Shown: positions 1 through 9,492, counted from the stretch's first letter. The stretch is DNA of 64,000 bases from Loktanella gaetbuli (GCF_020531945.1 NZ_JAJATZ010000007.1:62001-126000), one strand, 5' to 3'. The notes: a model not told the origin generated them from the letters alone. Numbers and translations are program-made.

Positions 1-481
1 TGGACGACGGGCAACCGGCGCAAGCACCCTGCATGTGCAGGTAGACGACGCCGCGTTCGAACCCGTGGAACGTGATGTCGCCGCCATCCTGTGCCACGGC
101 AGGGCGGACGCGGGTGTCCAGCAATTCCTTGATCTGGTCGACGATTGCGCCATCCTCGCCGTCGTGTTCTGCATGGCCGCTGACCGGCTGGTGATCGGCG
201 CCCATGACCGGCTGGCCCGACTGGTAGTGTTCCATGATCGCACCCAGCAACGCGGGTTTGACGTGATCCCATTCCACGTCATCGTCCTTGGTCACGGTCA
301 CGAAATCCATGCCAAAGAACACGCCTGTCACGCCGTTCACGGCAAACAGGCGCTGCGCCAGCGGCGATGTGCCCGCTGCATCAGCCGATGGAAAGTCGGC
401 GGTGCCGACCTCCAGCACGGTCTGACCGGGCAGGAATTTCAGCGTCGCGGGGTTCGGTGTCGATTCGGTCTGGATGAACAT
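1..481 (-). CDS. NifU-family iron-sulfur cluster scaffold (Nfu), C-terminus cut by window edge
   Basis: Reading leftwards from an ATG at 479-481 gives 160 codons that run off the window. The start MFIQTESTPNPATLKFLPG is the typical beginning of the Nfu N-terminal domain. The C-terminal NifU domain follows, with its cluster-binding CxxC visible as Cys154 and Cys157 (motif GACAGCP). Proteins of this family assemble or carry Fe-S clusters to apo-enzymes in the cytoplasm. Family members are usually about 185 residues, so roughly 25 residues are missing beyond position 1. The family call is firm. Whether it acts as a carrier (NfuA-like) or a general scaffold cannot be told from the sequence. Confidence 0.93.
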   Translation of the reverse strand, partial: MFIQTESTPNPATLKFLPGQTVLEVGTADFPSADAAGTSPLAQRLFAVNGVTGVFFGMDFVTVTKDDDVEWDHVKPALLGAIMEHYQSGQPVMGADHQPVSGHAEHDGEDGAIVDQIKELLDTRVRPAVAQDGGDITFHGFERGVVYLHMQGACAGCPSS

Positions 482-560
482 GAAAACCGTCCTTTTATGT
501 CAGGTTACCGATATGCGCCCTGTGACGGCCCACGTCAAGGTTTAGAACCATTCTAAGCAT

Positions 561-1016
561 TCAGGTGATGGCGTCCAGTTTTTCTTTTGACAGGTCACCG
601 GGAACGATGGTGATCGGCACGTGGAACGTCCCGGCCTGACGGCTGAGCGCGCTGACCAGCGGGCCGGGTCCCTTGTTGTCGGTGCCCGCGCCCAGCACCA
701 GAACCCCGATTTCCGGATCCTCGGTAATCTGGGCCATGATCTCGGGCAGCGCCTCGCCTTCTCGGATCACCAGATCGGGGTTCACGTTCTGCCTGTCCCG
801 CATCCATTTGGCAAAGACCTCGAAATGCACCTCGATACGCTCGCGTGCTTCTTCGCGCATGATCTCGCCGACGCCGATCCAGTGGTTGAATTCATCGGGC
901 GGAATGACCGACAGCACCGTGACGCCCGCCCCGGTCTTGGAGGCCCGCATGGCGGCGTATCGCATCGCGTTCAGACATTCGCGGCTGTCATCCAGCACGA
1001 CCAGAAACTTGCGCAT
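561..1016 (-). CDS. Universal stress protein (UspA family)
   Basis: This 151-residue protein begins MRKFLVVLDDSRECLNAMRY, the first beta strand of the Usp alpha/beta fold. Near the C-terminus it has the glycine-rich nucleotide-binding stretch VLGAGTDNKGPGPLVSAL and ends with the strand VPITIVPG. A longer open frame exists upstream, but this ATG was chosen because AGGGGGATGAA lies just before it and homology starts here. It lies 53 bp downstream of the aminotransferase gene on the same strand and may be co-transcribed. Usp proteins are stress-induced cytoplasmic proteins; no specific role can be assigned here. Confidence 0.9.
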   Translation of the reverse strand: MRKFLVVLDDSRECLNAMRYAAMRASKTGAGVTVLSVIPPDEFNHWIGVGEIMREEARERIEVHFEVFAKWMRDRQNVNPDLVIREGEALPEIMAQITEDPEIGVLVLGAGTDNKGPGPLVSALSRQAGTFHVPITIVPGDLSKEKLDAIT

Positions 1017-1069
1017 TTCATCCCCCTCTTTGGGCGCATCCTGCCTTTTGCGCCGACATCGTGCAACGG

Positions 1070-1936
1070 TCAGAGCGTTTCGGACGCGGCCCAGTCCCAA
1101 TACAATTCCCGCACACGGGCCGTGACCGGCCCGCTGTTGTAGGATCGGTCGTCAAAGGCACTGACCGGCGTGACCTTCATCATGTTGCCCGACAGGAATA
1201 CCTCGTCCGCCGCCCGGAAATCGTCAAAGGTCAGAACCTTTTCGACGACTTCGACGCCATCTGCGCGCAGGTTTGCCATGTGGCGGGCGCGGGTGATACC
1301 GGCCAGAAAGGTGCCGTTGGGGATCGGTGTGAACACCACGCCGTCGCGCACCATGAACACATTGGCGCTGGCGGTTTCCGCCACGTTGCCCATCACATCA
1401 GCGACCAGGGCATTGCCGAACCCCTTGGACCGGGCCTCGGCCAGCATGCGGGCGTTGTTGGGATACAGGCAGCCGGCCTTGGCGTTGACGACGTTGTCTT
1501 CCATCACCGGACGGCGGAACCGGGTGGTGGTCAGGGTGGTGGAAGCGCCCGCCGGTGCCATCGGTATGGCCTCGAGCGATATGGCAAAACCGGTGGATCC
1601 TTCCTTGGGAACGATCCCAAGGTCGCCACCATCCAGTGCCCAGTACATCGGGCGGATATAGACGGACGTCTGGGGAGAATAGGCGCGCAGTCCTTCGCGG
1701 ACGATGGCCACCATGTCTGCGGTGCTCACGGTGGGGGTGATCATCAGCGCCTCGGCTGAGCGGTTTACGCGGGCGCAATGTGCCGCCAGATCCGGGACAA
1801 CGCCGTTGGCGTAACGGGCCCCGTCGAACACCGTTGTCCCTAGCCATGACCCGTGGTCCGCAGCACGCATCACAGCGACGTCCCCGTCGTGCCATGCACC
1901 ACCGAAATAGGTTCTTATCTGTATTCCCGTGGCCAT
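1070..1936 (-). CDS. ilvE: Branched-chain amino acid aminotransferase (PLP fold-type IV)
   Basis: This 288-residue protein is a class IV aminotransferase that exchanges the amino group between branched-chain amino acids and 2-oxoglutarate. The PLP-binding lysine is probably Lys153 (motif NAKAGCLYPNN). The family signature ETASANVF and the later FLAGITRAR segment are present. The start MATGIQIRTYFGGAW was chosen over an upstream in-frame ATG because GTGGGGTGATC precedes it and homology begins here. The intergenic region upstream holds a dispersed repeat. Related D-amino acid transaminases and aminodeoxychorismate lyases share the fold, so substrate specificity is inferred from overall similarity. 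Confidence 0.88.
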   Translation of the reverse strand: MATGIQIRTYFGGAWHDGDVAVMRAADHGSWLGTTVFDGARYANGVVPDLAAHCARVNRSAEALMITPTVSTADMVAIVREGLRAYSPQTSVYIRPMYWALDGGDLGIVPKEGSTGFAISLEAIPMAPAGASTTLTTTRFRRPVMEDNVVNAKAGCLYPNNARMLAEARSKGFGNALVADVMGNVAETASANVFMVRDGVVFTPIPNGTFLAGITRARHMANLRADGVEVVEKVLTFDDFRAADEVFLSGNMMKVTPVSAFDDRSYNSGPVTARVRELYWDWAASETL

Positions 1937-2040
1937 GATCACCCCACTCGTTCGTTTTAACAGGCCTAGGCCGCAATCGGGCAGAGGTAAAGTGCGGCCG
2001 GCTCGCATGGCTGTGCCTATGCGTGACCTGATCAATCGCT

Positions 2041-2113
2041 GTTTTCAAAATATCCCCGCCGGAGGCCGCCGCCGCAGGATGCGGCGGCCCACCGATTTTT
2101 CGCGAAAAATCGG
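2041..2113. repeat. Dispersed intergenic palindromic element, copy 1
   Basis: Positions 2092-2113 are a perfect 22-bp palindrome centred on TTCGCGAA. It is followed, on the minus strand, by a GC-rich hairpin and then CCTCCGGCGGGG-ATATTTT. The identical 22-bp palindrome, again followed by CCTCCGGCGGG and a T-rich end, lies at 33672-33726. A shorter relative is at 61137-61187. In this copy an extra inverted repeat (GCCGCC...GGCGGC, about 2066-2089) separates the two conserved blocks. The element follows the trpS stop and may help terminate transcription. Confidence 0.7.
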
Positions 2114-2129
2114 CACCCCGCACCAGGGG

Positions 2130-3143
2130 TCAGCGCAACAGGCCCACAATTTCATAGGTGCGCGACAGGATCGGCTCTGCGATCGTGCGGGCACGCTCGG
2201 CCCCGTCGGCAAGGATGCGGTCGATCTCTGCGGGGTCGTCCATCAGGCGCGTCATCTCGTCTGAAATCGGTGCAAGCCGATCGACCGCCAGATCAGCCAG
2301 CGCGGGTTTGAACCGGCCCCAGCCTGCCCCCGCATATTCCGTGATCACCGCCTCCGACGTGGTATCGGACAGCGCGGCGTAGATATCGACCAGGTTACGC
2401 GCCTCTGGCCGTCCTTTCAGCCCGTCCAGTGTGTCGGGCAACGGTTCAGGGTCGGTCTTGGCCTTTTTGAACTTTTTCGCGATCAGGTCAGCGCCGTCGC
2501 GCATGTTGATGCGCTCCATATCGCTTTCGCCGGATTTGGACATCTTCTTGGACCCGTCCCGCAGGTTCATCACGCGCGTGGCGGGGCCGTCGATCACCGG
2601 TTCGGTCATCGGGAAAAAGTCGGTCTTGTAATCGTGGTTGAACTTGGCCGCGATATCGCGCGTCAATTCGACATGCTGTTTCTGGTCCTCGCCCACAGGG
2701 ACTTGCGTGGCATGATACAGCAGAATGTCGGCCGCCATCAGCGACGGATAGGCATAAAGGCCAAGCGATACCTTTTCGGCGTTGCTGCCGGCCTTGTCCT
2801 TGAACTGCGTCATGCGATTCATCCAGCCGACACGGGCGACGCAGTTGAAAATCCATCCTAACTCGGCGTGCGCCGACACGCGGCTCTGGTTGAACAGGAT
2901 TGATTGGCTTGGGTCCAGGCCGGCGGCCAGATAGCCTGCTGCAACCTCGCGGGTGGCGTGACTCAACTCCTTGGGGTCCTGCCAGACGGTGATCGCGTGC
3001 AGATCGACCACGCAATACATCGTCTCCATCGCGCCCTGCATGCCGACGAACCGCTTGATCGCGCCCAGGTAGTTGCCCAGCGTCAATCCGCCCGACGGTT
3101 TGATCCCGGAAAAGACGCGGGGTGTGAACTGGCTTTGGGTCAT
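2130..3143 (-). CDS. trpS: Tryptophan--tRNA ligase
   Basis: This 337-residue class I aminoacyl-tRNA synthetase charges tRNA(Trp). The nucleotide-binding signature is PSGGLTLGNYLGA near residues 13-25 (a HIGH variant, as usual in TrpRS), and the KMSKS loop appears as KKMSKSG near residue 200. Length fits the bacterial family. The start MTQSQFTPRVFSGIKPSGG was preferred to an upstream ATG in the same frame because homology begins there. The gene diverges from the rhomboid-like gene at 3230, leaving an 86-bp shared upstream region. Confidence 0.96.
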   Translation of the reverse strand: MTQSQFTPRVFSGIKPSGGLTLGNYLGAIKRFVGMQGAMETMYCVVDLHAITVWQDPKELSHATREVAAGYLAAGLDPSQSILFNQSRVSAHAELGWIFNCVARVGWMNRMTQFKDKAGSNAEKVSLGLYAYPSLMAADILLYHATQVPVGEDQKQHVELTRDIAAKFNHDYKTDFFPMTEPVIDGPATRVMNLRDGSKKMSKSGESDMERINMRDGADLIAKKFKKAKTDPEPLPDTLDGLKGRPEARNLVDIYAALSDTTSEAVITEYAGAGWGRFKPALADLAVDRLAPISDEMTRLMDDPAEIDRILADGAERARTIAEPILSRTYEIVGLLR

Positions 3144-3229
3144 GGGATCATCCGGGCTGGTAGGCTGCGATATTTCCGCATACCCATGCCAGAGCACGGC
3201 TCCATTCGCAACAACCCGAGGCATCCGCC

Positions 3230-3907
3230 ATGGCAATCCAAAGTCCCGTCAACGCCATTCCGCCCGTGGTCACGGCTCTTGTCATGATCATTGTCGCGGT
3301 CGAACTGACTCTGTCGGCGGGTGCGACCGGATTGGTGGGTGGGCCCGGCGGGATCGGCTGGCGGTTGCAGGCCCTGCAGGAGTATGCGGTGTCGCCTGCC
3401 GTGGTGGATTACGTCGTGATGCGGGGTGACCTGTCGCTGGATCTGCTCAAACGGTTTGTGACCTACGCCTTTGTGCATGGCAGTTTCACCGATGCGCTGT
3501 TCGGCGGTGCCTTGCTGCTGGCGCTGGGCAAATTCGTGGGCGATGTGTTCCATCCGGCGGCAACGCTGGCGCTGTTTGTGGTTTCGGCGGTGGCGGGGGC
3601 ATTGGGGTTTGGTCTGGTCGCTGATGGCACGCAACCGCTGTTTGGCGCATATCCGGCGGTCTACGGTTTCATAGGGGCGTTCACCTACATCCTGTGGACC
3701 CGGATCGGGCAACAGGGCGGGCAGCAGATCAAGGCGTTTCGCCTGATCGGCTTTTTGTTGGCGCTGCAACTGATCTTTGCGCTGATCTTTGGTGGCACGA
3801 TGCGGTGGGTCGCGGATCTGGCCGGTTTCGCCGTGGGTTTCGGCGCGTCGATCATCCTCGCGCCGGGCGGATGGCATGCGCTGCTGGTTCGCTTGCGCCA
3901 GCGTTAA
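3230..3907 (+). CDS. Rhomboid-like membrane protein lacking catalytic residues
   Basis: This 225-residue protein has about six hydrophobic segments and the layout of a bacterial rhomboid protease, including FVTYAFVHGSF (residues 77-86) and an APGGW tail. The expected catalytic serine motif GxSG reads GAYP at 139-142, so the serine is replaced by tyrosine. The helix-6 histidine motif (AHxxG) reads VADLAGF at 194-200, without histidine. It is therefore probably a non-proteolytic rhomboid relative that binds membrane proteins, which is an inference. Its stop codon overlaps that of convergent murJ by 4 bp. Confidence 0.75.
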   Translation: MAIQSPVNAIPPVVTALVMIIVAVELTLSAGATGLVGGPGGIGWRLQALQEYAVSPAVVDYVVMRGDLSLDLLKRFVTYAFVHGSFTDALFGGALLLALGKFVGDVFHPAATLALFVVSAVAGALGFGLVADGTQPLFGAYPAVYGFIGAFTYILWTRIGQQGGQQIKAFRLIGFLLALQLIFALIFGGTMRWVADLAGFAVGFGASIILAPGGWHALLVRLRQR

Positions 3908-5490
3908 CGCCGCAGCGCCCTGCGAAAGTCCTGTAGTCGAAACGCGCCGATCATCTGACCGATGCCGAAATAGCTGACGATCCCGATTGTGATCAGCACA
4001 GCCAGCGCGAGGTAGCGCAGGCCTTCGGTCGCAAGGAACGGGCCCAGCACGACAGCCGCGCCAAACAGCACCACCCCCATCCCGACCGACGAAAGGACGA
4101 TCCGCCAGATACGTGCACGGAAACGGTCGTCCCACGTCGCGGCGGCCCCCATGTTGCGCGATCCGATCCACAGTTGTGCGACCATGATCCAGCCCACCGC
4201 GGTGGTGCCCAATGCCGCGGCGATGAACCCAACGTAGGGGGCAAGCCCCAGCGCGATAACAAGGTTCAACACCATCGCGACCAAGGCATAGATGAATGGT
4301 CGCCGCGTATCCTCGCGTGCGAAAAACAGCGGTTGCAGGGACTTTTGCAGCACGAATGCGGGCAGGCCCAATCCATAGACCGCGACGGCCAGGGCCGTGG
4401 CCATCGTGTCCTCGGGGGTAAAGGCCCCGCGCTGGAACAGCACCGACGTCAGTGGAACGGGGATGACCAGCAGCGCCACTGCTGCCGGCACCGTCAGCGC
4501 AAGGCTCAGCTCTGCGGCGCGATTGAACGCATCGCGCCCGCCCGCCGCATCTCCGGCCCGCAGGCGGCGCGACAGGTCAGGCAGCAGGACAACGCCGATG
4601 GCGATGCCGACGACGCCCAGTGGCAGCTGATACAGCCGGTCCGCGTATGACAGCCACGCCACCGCACCGTCAAAGAAACTGGCGACCTGACGGCCCACCA
4701 GCAAATTGATCTGGACCACACCGCCGGCCAGTGCGGCAGGGGCCGCGATCATGGCCAGTTTTTTCAATTCCGGGGTCCAGCGCGGCATCCGCAGGGTCAT
4801 GGTGAAACCCGCACGCGATGCGGCCCACCAGACGATCCCCATCTGCAGGATTCCCCCCAATGGCACCGCCAGTGCTAGGCTGTCACCGATCTGCAGTCCC
4901 AGAGCCCGGTCGATACCCATCCCAAGACTATCAGACATATCCCGTCCCAGCAGGGCAGTGACCAGCATGGCGATGATGAAGACCACGTTCAGGATGACGG
5001 GTGCGGCGGCGGCGGCGACAAATCGGCCCGTCGCGTTCAGCACACCTGACAGCAAGGCCGTCAGCGAGATGAACATGATATACGGAAAGGCGATGCGCCC
5101 GTATTCCACTGCCAGATCGAAACGAGCGTCCTCTCGGAAACCGCTGGCCATCGCCGTCACCAGCCACGGCATGAAGATGATCCCCACTACTGTGAACACG
5201 GACAGGATCAGGGTCATTGCAACGAATGCATCCTGCGCAAAGGCCCGCGCGTCTTCGCCGCCTTCCAGTTTCTTGGAGAACATCGGCACAAAGGCCATGT
5301 TGAACGCGCCCTCGGCAAAGAACCGGCGGAACAGGTTCGGCAATGAAAATGCGATGATGAATGCCTGTGCCGCGACCCCTGTGCCCAGATAGCCCGCGAT
5401 CAGGATGTCGCGCGCAAACCCCATCACGCGGCTGAGCAATGTCCAGATCCCCACGGTGAAAAAGCCGGACATCAGGCGGATGGGTTTCAT
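3904..5490 (-). CDS. murJ: Lipid II flippase MurJ
   Basis: This 528-residue polytopic inner-membrane protein of the MOP/MVF family moves lipid II from the cytoplasmic to the periplasmic leaflet for peptidoglycan synthesis. The N-terminus carries the family signature, with LLSRVMGFARDILIAGYLG in helix 1 and a segment ending NLFRRFFAEGAFNMAFVPMF. About 14 hydrophobic segments follow, consistent with the family. It lies 26 bp downstream of glnD on the same strand, and trpS, murJ and glnD are commonly neighbours in Rhodobacterales. Confidence 0.96.
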   Translation of the reverse strand: MKPIRLMSGFFTVGIWTLLSRVMGFARDILIAGYLGTGVAAQAFIIAFSLPNLFRRFFAEGAFNMAFVPMFSKKLEGGEDARAFAQDAFVAMTLILSVFTVVGIIFMPWLVTAMASGFREDARFDLAVEYGRIAFPYIMFISLTALLSGVLNATGRFVAAAAAPVILNVVFIIAMLVTALLGRDMSDSLGMGIDRALGLQIGDSLALAVPLGGILQMGIVWWAASRAGFTMTLRMPRWTPELKKLAMIAAPAALAGGVVQINLLVGRQVASFFDGAVAWLSYADRLYQLPLGVVGIAIGVVLLPDLSRRLRAGDAAGGRDAFNRAAELSLALTVPAAVALLVIPVPLTSVLFQRGAFTPEDTMATALAVAVYGLGLPAFVLQKSLQPLFFAREDTRRPFIYALVAMVLNLVIALGLAPYVGFIAAALGTTAVGWIMVAQLWIGSRNMGAAATWDDRFRARIWRIVLSSVGMGVVLFGAAVVLGPFLATEGLRYLALAVLITIGIVSYFGIGQMIGAFRLQDFRRALRR

Positions 5491-5516
5491 GGCTGGGGCC
5501 TTCTTTGACTGGGGCG

Positions 5517-8345
5517 CTACCCTTGCGCCCGTTCCGCGCCCTGGTCAATGGCGTGACGCAGCTTGGCTGTCAGCGCCTCGCGCTTGGACTCGGAATGGAA
5601 TTTCAGCCCGGTGATATCCTTGACGTAAAAGGTATCGACAGCCTGTTCGCCGTAGGTCGCGATCACGGCGGACGAGATGTAGACGTTGGCGTTTGCCAGC
5701 GTGCGGGTCAGATCATACAGCAGGCCGGGGCGGTCACGGGTATCCACCTCGATGATCGTGTAGATTTCGGACCCGTCGTTGTCGAATGTGATAACCGTCG
5801 GCACCCGGAATGCTCGCATCCGGACCGGCAACACGTCCCGATCCTTGAGTGCGGTGCTTGCCACGACTTCGCCCATCAGGGTGCGCTGGATCATGGAACG
5901 CAGACGCGGCAGGCGCGCTTCTTCGTAAGGGCTGCCGTCGGCGTCCTGTATCCAGAAGGCAGCGGTCGCATAGCCGTCCTTGGACGTGTAGGTGCGCGCG
6001 TCCACGATATTTGCACCGACCAGCGCCAAGGCCCCGTTCATCCGGCTGAACAGACCCGGATGGTCCACCATCGCAAAACAGGCGCGGGTCGCATCCCTGT
6101 CATGGTCCAGCGTCAGGTCCACCCGGATTTCGCTGTCCGAGATGGCGTGCAGCAGATTGGCGAAAACGACATGGGTCGTCAGCGGCAAACCCTGCCAATA
6201 GGGCCCGTAGTGACGGTTCATTTCGGTTTTCAGATCAGCAGCGTCCCAGTCCGCCAATGCGTCGCGCAATGCCCGTTTGGCCACCGTTTCGCGGGTTTCG
6301 CGGCTGAGGTCCTCCAGCCCGTTGTCCAGCGCGTCACGCGTTGCCGAATACAGGTTGCGCAGCAGCACGGCTTTCCAGTTGTTCCAGGTGCCGGGGCCCA
6401 CGCCACGAATGTCGCAGACCGTCAGCAACAGCAGCAGGTCCAGACGCTCCTTGGATTTTACCGCCTTGGCAAAGCCGCGCACGGTGCGCGGTTCGGAAAT
6501 GTCGCGTTTCTGTGCCGTGTCCGACATCAGCAGGTGATTGCGGATCAGCCATTCGACCGTTTCGCATTCCTTTTTCGACAGCCCTAGGCGCGGCGCGACC
6601 TTGCGCGAAATGCGTGCGCCCAGCACCGAATGATCCTCTGGTCGGCCCTTGCCGATGTCATGCAGCAACAGCGCGACATATAGGACCTTGCGATTGACGC
6701 CGGCCTCGATGATCTGCGAGGCGACTGGCAATTCCTCGACCAGTTCGCCGCGTTCGATGCGCGACAGGTGGCTGATGACCTGGATGGTATGCTCGTCCAC
6801 GGTATAGCTGTGGTACATGTTGAACTGCATCATCGCCACGATCGGTGCGAATTCCGGCATAAACGTCGCCAGCATGTTCAATTCGTTCATGCGTCGCAGC
6901 GCGCGTTCGGGGTTGCCGTATTTCAGCATCAGACGCATGAAAATACGGTTCGCCTCTGGATCCGCACGGACCGTGTCATCGATCAGGTGCAGGTTGGCGG
7001 CAATCAGACGCATCGCGTCGGGATGCATCAATGTGCCTGTGCGCATCGCTTCTTCAAAGATGTGCAGCAGGTTCAGCGGATCGGCCAGAAACGTCTTGGG
7101 TCCCGAAACCGTCAGGCGGTTGTGCTTGATCGCAAAGGGCGGTTTCGTCTTGGGCTTGCGGGTCAGCAGACGTTCCAGCATCGGTGCCGCCTTGGCGTGG
7201 GTGCGTTCCTGCGCGGTCAGGAAAATGCGCGTCAGATCCCCCACCATGGTTGCGTGGCGGAAATAGGCCTGCATGAAATGTTCGACGCCGCGCCGTCCGG
7301 CGCGGTCCTGGAACCCCATCGCATCGGCCACCTGGACCTGCATGTCGAACGTCAGTTGGTCCTGCGCGCGTCCGGCAATTAGGTGCAGATGGCAGCGCAC
7401 GGCCCACAGGAATTCATGGGCCTGACGAAAGGTTTCGTATTCGTCTTGGGTAAAGACCTTGTGCTTGACCAGGTCCGACGCGTCCTGCACGCCGTGGATG
7501 TATTTCCCGATCCAATACAGCGATTGCAAGTCACGCAGACCGCCTTTGCCTTCCTTGACGTTGGGCTCGACCATGTAGCGCTGGCCGCCCTGCTTCTTGT
7601 GGCGCTGACCGCGTTCTTTCAGCTTGGCCTCGATGAAATCGGGGGCAGAGGATTTGAACAGATCGGACCACAGCCGATCGCCCAGCGTCACGGACAGGTC
7701 GGCGTCGCCGGTCAGAAAACGGTATTCCACCAGACTCGTCCGGATGGTGTAGTCCTCGCCGGCGAGCCTGAGGCAATCCTTGATCGTGCGGCTGGCATGA
7801 CCGACCTTCAGCTTGAGATCCCAGAGCATGTAGAGGCTGGATTCGATGACCGCCTCGGCCCAGGGCGTGATCTTGTAGGGAGTCAGAAACAGCAGATCGA
7901 CATCGGAATAGGGCGCCATTTCCCCGCGACCGTAGCCGCCCACGGCGATGACGGACAACCGCTCGCCTTCGGTCGGATTGGGGTTGGGGTGCAGGCGGTT
8001 GCGGGCCACGTCCAGCACCGCGCAAACAAGACAGTCGGTCAGCCAGCTGTAAGCGCGTGTCGTGGGGTTGGCGCGAAACGGATGATCCAGAAATGCCGCG
8101 CGGATCGCGGCCCGCCCGTTCTTTTGCGCATCCTTGAGAATGCCGACAACAGCTGTGCGCAACGCGCGGTCATCAACAGCGTTCTCGCTCGCTGCTGCAA
8201 TCTGGTCTGCGACGGCGGGGGCATCGAAAATCGACGACGCCGGCAGGATCAGATCCTCCGGCGTCGTGTTCAGTCCGGTCGGCGCGGGCCTAGCTGCCAG
8301 CACGGCCAAAGCTGCGCGGTGCGTTTTCAAGGATGACGACGGCAT
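5517..8345 (-). CDS. glnD: Bifunctional PII uridylyltransferase / uridylyl-removing enzyme
   Basis: This 942-residue protein is the nitrogen-status sensor that adds UMP to, and removes it from, PII proteins. The nucleotidyltransferase domain has GGYGRGEM at 136-143 with metal-binding DVD at 148-150. A central HD domain contains HDIGKGRPEDH. Two ACT domains close the protein (RPGLLYDLT in the last), which bind glutamine in this family. The ATG at 8345 lies 56 bp inside the end of the upstream lipoprotein gene and has only a weak ribosome site. A later start around LNTTPEDLILP would remove the overlap, so the exact start is uncertain. Confidence 0.96.
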   Translation of the reverse strand: MPSSSLKTHRAALAVLAARPAPTGLNTTPEDLILPASSIFDAPAVADQIAAASENAVDDRALRTAVVGILKDAQKNGRAAIRAAFLDHPFRANPTTRAYSWLTDCLVCAVLDVARNRLHPNPNPTEGERLSVIAVGGYGRGEMAPYSDVDLLFLTPYKITPWAEAVIESSLYMLWDLKLKVGHASRTIKDCLRLAGEDYTIRTSLVEYRFLTGDADLSVTLGDRLWSDLFKSSAPDFIEAKLKERGQRHKKQGGQRYMVEPNVKEGKGGLRDLQSLYWIGKYIHGVQDASDLVKHKVFTQDEYETFRQAHEFLWAVRCHLHLIAGRAQDQLTFDMQVQVADAMGFQDRAGRRGVEHFMQAYFRHATMVGDLTRIFLTAQERTHAKAAPMLERLLTRKPKTKPPFAIKHNRLTVSGPKTFLADPLNLLHIFEEAMRTGTLMHPDAMRLIAANLHLIDDTVRADPEANRIFMRLMLKYGNPERALRRMNELNMLATFMPEFAPIVAMMQFNMYHSYTVDEHTIQVISHLSRIERGELVEELPVASQIIEAGVNRKVLYVALLLHDIGKGRPEDHSVLGARISRKVAPRLGLSKKECETVEWLIRNHLLMSDTAQKRDISEPRTVRGFAKAVKSKERLDLLLLLTVCDIRGVGPGTWNNWKAVLLRNLYSATRDALDNGLEDLSRETRETVAKRALRDALADWDAADLKTEMNRHYGPYWQGLPLTTHVVFANLLHAISDSEIRVDLTLDHDRDATRACFAMVDHPGLFSRMNGALALVGANIVDARTYTSKDGYATAAFWIQDADGSPYEEARLPRLRSMIQRTLMGEVVASTALKDRDVLPVRMRAFRVPTVITFDNDGSEIYTIIEVDTRDRPGLLYDLTRTLANANVYISSAVIATYGEQAVDTFYVKDITGLKFHSESKREALTAKLRHAIDQGAERAQG

Positions 8346-9492
8346 TGTTCCGCACCGTTGCGACAGACAGGGCGCGTTCGTTCGTGCCGTCGGCGCGCAG
8401 CCTGAACACGCCCGAGGTTCCCATGAAGCCTTGGCGCTGCGTCAATGCCGCCTTGGTCAGTGCATCGGACCGGCCCTGTGCCACCAATGCGCCGATGGCT
8501 GCGATTCCGTCATAGGCAAGACCTGCGAGGGGGTGGGGCTGACCGCCGTAGACGCTGCTGTAGCGCGCCTCGAAGTTGCTGGACATGGCGCGATCAGGCA
8601 CCGCGAACAGCCCGCCCTGAAGACCGGGCAGCGCCAGCGCCTGCGGTGCTGCATCCCAGCGCGTCAGACCCAGATACCGTGTGTCCGCAGGGTTGATCCC
8701 GGCCTCTGGCAGGGCTGTCGCCAACAACGGCAGGTCGGCATTGACACCTGCCGTCAGGAACACGGCGTCGGCACCGTTTGATTTGACCGTGGCTGCGACT
8801 TGCCCGGCAGATGCGGTGATGCCCTGCTGGCTCAGCGGATAGCTGGCGATACCTGCCACGCTGGCACCATTTGCCTGAACCGCACGGGCGATCGCATCAC
8901 GACCGACCTGTCCGGCCAGATCGTCACCGTGCACGATGCCGATCCGGCTGATGCCCTGACCGCTGGCATAACGCACCAGGCGGTCGGCTGTGTTTTCAAA
9001 GGTTGCTCCAAGGACGAAAACGTTGCCGCCCGCGATGGTGGTATTGTTCGAAAAGGCCAGCACATTCACATTGCGCGGTGCGACGGCGACACCTGCGGCA
9101 TTGGCCGCGTCAGCGAACAGCGGGCCCAGAATGATCTTGGCGCCTTCGTCCACGGCACGGGTGGCGACGGCCGCCGCCTGCGCCGAATCGGACCCCGAGT
9201 TGTAGACCCGCAGGTCGATGCTGACTCCGTCGAGGTCGCTGATCGCCATGCGCGCCGCGTTTTCGAGGCTGGAGGCAATCGCCTGATTTGCGCCCTGCGT
9301 GGATCCGCCGGGCACCAGCAGGGCCACCTGAACAGGTGCACTTGCGTCAATGGTCTGGCCGGTGTCCTGCGTCATGCCGACGGTGCCGACGGGGACACAG
9401 GCACCCATCCACATCAATCCAACGGTTGCAGTCACATAGGCGGCAGCACGGCGCAGCCGTGATGTCATCAATGAAGGGGCGGCAGCGGTCAT
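8290..9492 (-). CDS. Periplasmic-binding-fold lipoprotein, LpoA-like penicillin-binding protein activator
   Basis: This protein of about 400 residues has a basic and hydrophobic N-terminus followed by GLMWMGAC, a plausible lipobox with the lipidated cysteine near residue 32. The remainder is a type I periplasmic-binding fold: VQVALLVPGG at the start, ILGPLFADAANAAGVAVA, and DAVFLTAG. In Gram-negative bacteria such lipoproteins (LpoA and relatives) activate class A penicillin-binding proteins, although amino-acid-binding proteins share the fold. The ATG at 9490-9492 was chosen because longer frames lack signal-peptide character. It diverges from rsmI and overlaps glnD. Confidence 0.8.
   Translation of the reverse strand: MTAAAPSLMTSRLRRAAAYVTATVGLMWMGACVPVGTVGMTQDTGQTIDASAPVQVALLVPGGSTQGANQAIASSLENAARMAISDLDGVSIDLRVYNSGSDSAQAAAVATRAVDEGAKIILGPLFADAANAAGVAVAPRNVNVLAFSNNTTIAGGNVFVLGATFENTADRLVRYASGQGISRIGIVHGDDLAGQVGRDAIARAVQANGASVAGIASYPLSQQGITASAGQVAATVKSNGADAVFLTAGVNADLPLLATALPEAGINPADTRYLGLTRWDAAPQALALPGLQGGLFAVPDRAMSSNFEARYSSVYGGQPHPLAGLAYDGIAAIGALVAQGRSDALTKAALTQRQGFMGTSGVFRLRADGTNERALSVATVRNNAVVILENAPRSFGRAGS

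Noticed and set aside
35..556. A 173-codon forward frame at the left edge
   Set aside because: The opposite strand encodes a clear Nfu protein with its CxxC motif, which explains the region.
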